Below are positions 62,903-64,000 of a stretch of 64,000 nucleotides of DNA, piece by piece. Source of the stretch: Novosphingobium decolorationis (GTDB lineage: Bacteria > Pseudomonadota > Alphaproteobacteria > Sphingomonadales > Sphingomonadaceae); NCBI RefSeq assembly GCF_018417475.1, contig NZ_CP054856.1:4061001-4125000 (forward strand), in the 5' to 3' direction. The first letter of the stretch is position 1; each line of letters starts with the position of its first letter. The notes beneath the pieces are model-generated. The model ran no database searches and was not told the origin of the DNA. It saw nothing but the letters and a program-made list of their open reading frames with translations. The translations under genes and the position numbers were made by a program.

Positions 62903-64000
62903 ATGATCCGGCCCAAGGCCCCGAGCGTACTTCGCGCTGCCCTGCGCGCGTCCATTCCCGCTTCCCGTCCGACGTTTCCTGCGCTTCGCTATGCGCTGGG
63001 TTGCGCCCTGCTGACCGGGGTGTCCGGCCTGGCCGTGCAACCCGCCATGGCCAGCGAAGTGGTCCAGGCGCTTCCCGATCCCAACACGGCGCGGCTCGGT
63101 GATGCGCTGACCCGTCTGGCGCGCGACCAGAACGATCTGGAGGCGTTGCTGGACGCGGGCAACGCGGCGCGCGAACTGGGTGATTTCGATGCGGCCAAGG
63201 GCTTCTTCGAGCGGGCGCAGGACGTGGCTCCGCGCGATGGCCGGATCGCGGAAGGCCTGGCTCGCACCACGCTTCGTGCAGGTGACCCGGTCGGCGCGAT
63301 CACGTATTTCGAGGATGCGCGCAAGGCCGGGCGCCCCGTTGCAGCCCTGGCAAGCGATCAGGCCCTTGCCTACGACATGGTGGGAGATACGCTCGCCGCG
63401 CAGGCGCTCTATCGCCGCGTTCTCTCGGGAGGCGCGCTTACGTCGGATGAGGAAAACCTGGTGCGCAGGCGGCTTGCGGTCAGCCAGGCGATCGGCGGTG
63501 ATCTCGAGGGTTCCGAAGGCACGCTGATGCCGCTCCTGCGGGCGCAGGATAAGCCCGGTTGGCGCACGCGCGCCTTCACGCTGGCGATTGCCGGCGACAC
63601 CAAGGAGGCGGTGCAACTGGCCGAGCGCATCCTGCCTGCGCCGCTTGCCGAGGATGTCGCGCCCTATCTTCGTTACATGCCGCGCCTGACCGCCGCCCAG
63701 CAGGCGGCCGCCGCCAATCTGGGGCGCTTCCCCAGGGCATCGGAGATCGGTCGCGACAGCGCGCGGATCGCGGCCTACGAACCCGCTCAGCCCAGCGTGC
63801 CTGCCGCTACGACGAGCTCGGGCGCGCCTGTCGCCAGTACGGCGAAGTCTGCACGCTCGACCGAGGCGCAGGCAGCGAGCCGCCCTGCACGCCGTTCACG
63901 ACGCTCGCTGCGTCTGGGCGAGCGTAATGTGGACGAGTCCGTGCCGCGGGAAAGCGCGCGTCGTCCCGTTCGTGAGCTGGAGCCGGAAGCCGAGGCTGAA
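62903..64000 (+). CDS. Exported TPR protein (3' end outside window)
   Basis: The frame from the ATG at 62903 is open to the last base (366 codons seen). The start carries a long basic region and hydrophobic segment to about residue 50 (YALGCALLTGVSGLAVQPAMA), a likely signal peptide. TPR-type repeats at about 60-220 follow (LLDAGNAARELGDFDAAKGF, FFERAQDVAPRDGRIAEGLA). The rest is a disordered Ala/Ser/Arg/Glu-rich stretch, as in TPR-SPOR proteins. Placed after ftsZ it may act in division or cell-wall growth, but this is inference; a C-terminal SPOR domain would be beyond the window. Confidence 0.8.
   Translation, partial: MIRPKAPSVLRAALRASIPASRPTFPALRYALGCALLTGVSGLAVQPAMASEVVQALPDPNTARLGDALTRLARDQNDLEALLDAGNAARELGDFDAAKGFFERAQDVAPRDGRIAEGLARTTLRAGDPVGAITYFEDARKAGRPVAALASDQALAYDMVGDTLAAQALYRRVLSGGALTSDEENLVRRRLAVSQAIGGDLEGSEGTLMPLLRAQDKPGWRTRAFTLAIAGDTKEAVQLAERILPAPLAEDVAPYLRYMPRLTAAQQAAAANLGRFPRASEIGRDSARIAAYEPAQPSVPAATTSSGAPVASTAKSARSTEAQAASRPARRSRRSLRLGERNVDESVPRESARRPVRELEPEAEAE

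Noticed and set aside
62681..63616. Minus-strand open frame downstream of ftsZ
   Set aside because: It is antisense to the TPR protein gene, which has a signal peptide and TPR repeats.

Overview
The window is a GC-rich alphaproteobacterial chromosome segment. The phosphate genes, the complete division/cell-wall (dcw) cluster, the TonB-dependent receptor plus lipoprotein module and the protein sequences themselves point to Sphingomonadales, most likely Novosphingobium or a close relative. The genus is inferred from familiarity, not from a search. No tRNA, rRNA, insertion sequence, phage or CRISPR array was seen.

Positions 1-27,800 form a phosphate-acquisition region. It starts with the end of the high-affinity phosphate transporter and its control genes (pstA-pstB-phoU-phoB). 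Next, on the minus strand, comes a probable plcP-agt pair, which replaces phospholipids with glycolipids. Divergent from it is a PhoB paralogue with a degenerate receiver. Two unrelated genes follow: a stress-type flavin-binding protein and a TMEM165/GDT1 cation transporter with a yybP-ykoY (Mn2+) riboswitch leader. Then come a TonB-dependent receptor and an exported lipoprotein, a small TPR protein, and a seven-gene type IV secretion (T4SS) operon, virB2-3-4-6-9-10-11. A phosphate-type porin, a Tat-exported sulfatase-family hydrolase, ppx and ppk complete the region. Direct repeats of GTCAC with 11-bp phasing, the layout of PhoB boxes, lie before the lipoprotein gene, before plcP, before the PhoB paralogue and, most strikingly, directly before virB2. 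The window therefore appears to hold a reduced T4SS wired into the phosphate-starvation response. It lacks VirB1, VirB5, VirB7, VirB8 and VirD4. I consider this the best candidate for an undescribed system.

Positions 27,985-34,722 hold a three-gene cluster (giant transglutaminase-like/DUF2126 protein, circularly permuted ATP-grasp plus alpha-E protein, second transglutaminase-like protein) that resembles predicted peptide-ligase systems. Positions 34,735-42,530 carry mixed housekeeping genes: DUF1294, ccmA-ccmB, pterin-carbinolamine dehydratase, an acyltransferase, a YigZ-like protein, a DNA glycosylase, ferredoxin and cysteine synthase, plus three small unknowns. At 35,718-35,886 there is a candidate small RNA whose promoter overlaps a perfect Fur-like palindrome and which ends in a strong intrinsic terminator.

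Positions 42,531-62,620 are the dcw cluster: mraZ-rsmH-ftsL-ftsI-murE-murF-mraY-murD-ftsW-murG-murC-murB-ddl-ftsQ-ftsA-ftsZ, all on the plus strand and mostly overlapping by 1-4 bases. About 0.9 kb without a gene precedes mraZ and carries a series of paired GGGGA repeats with 10-bp phasing, the expected pattern of MraZ sites but spread over nearly 500 bp. After ftsZ, a stretch with three successive inverted repeats leads into a TPR protein gene that runs off the window end.
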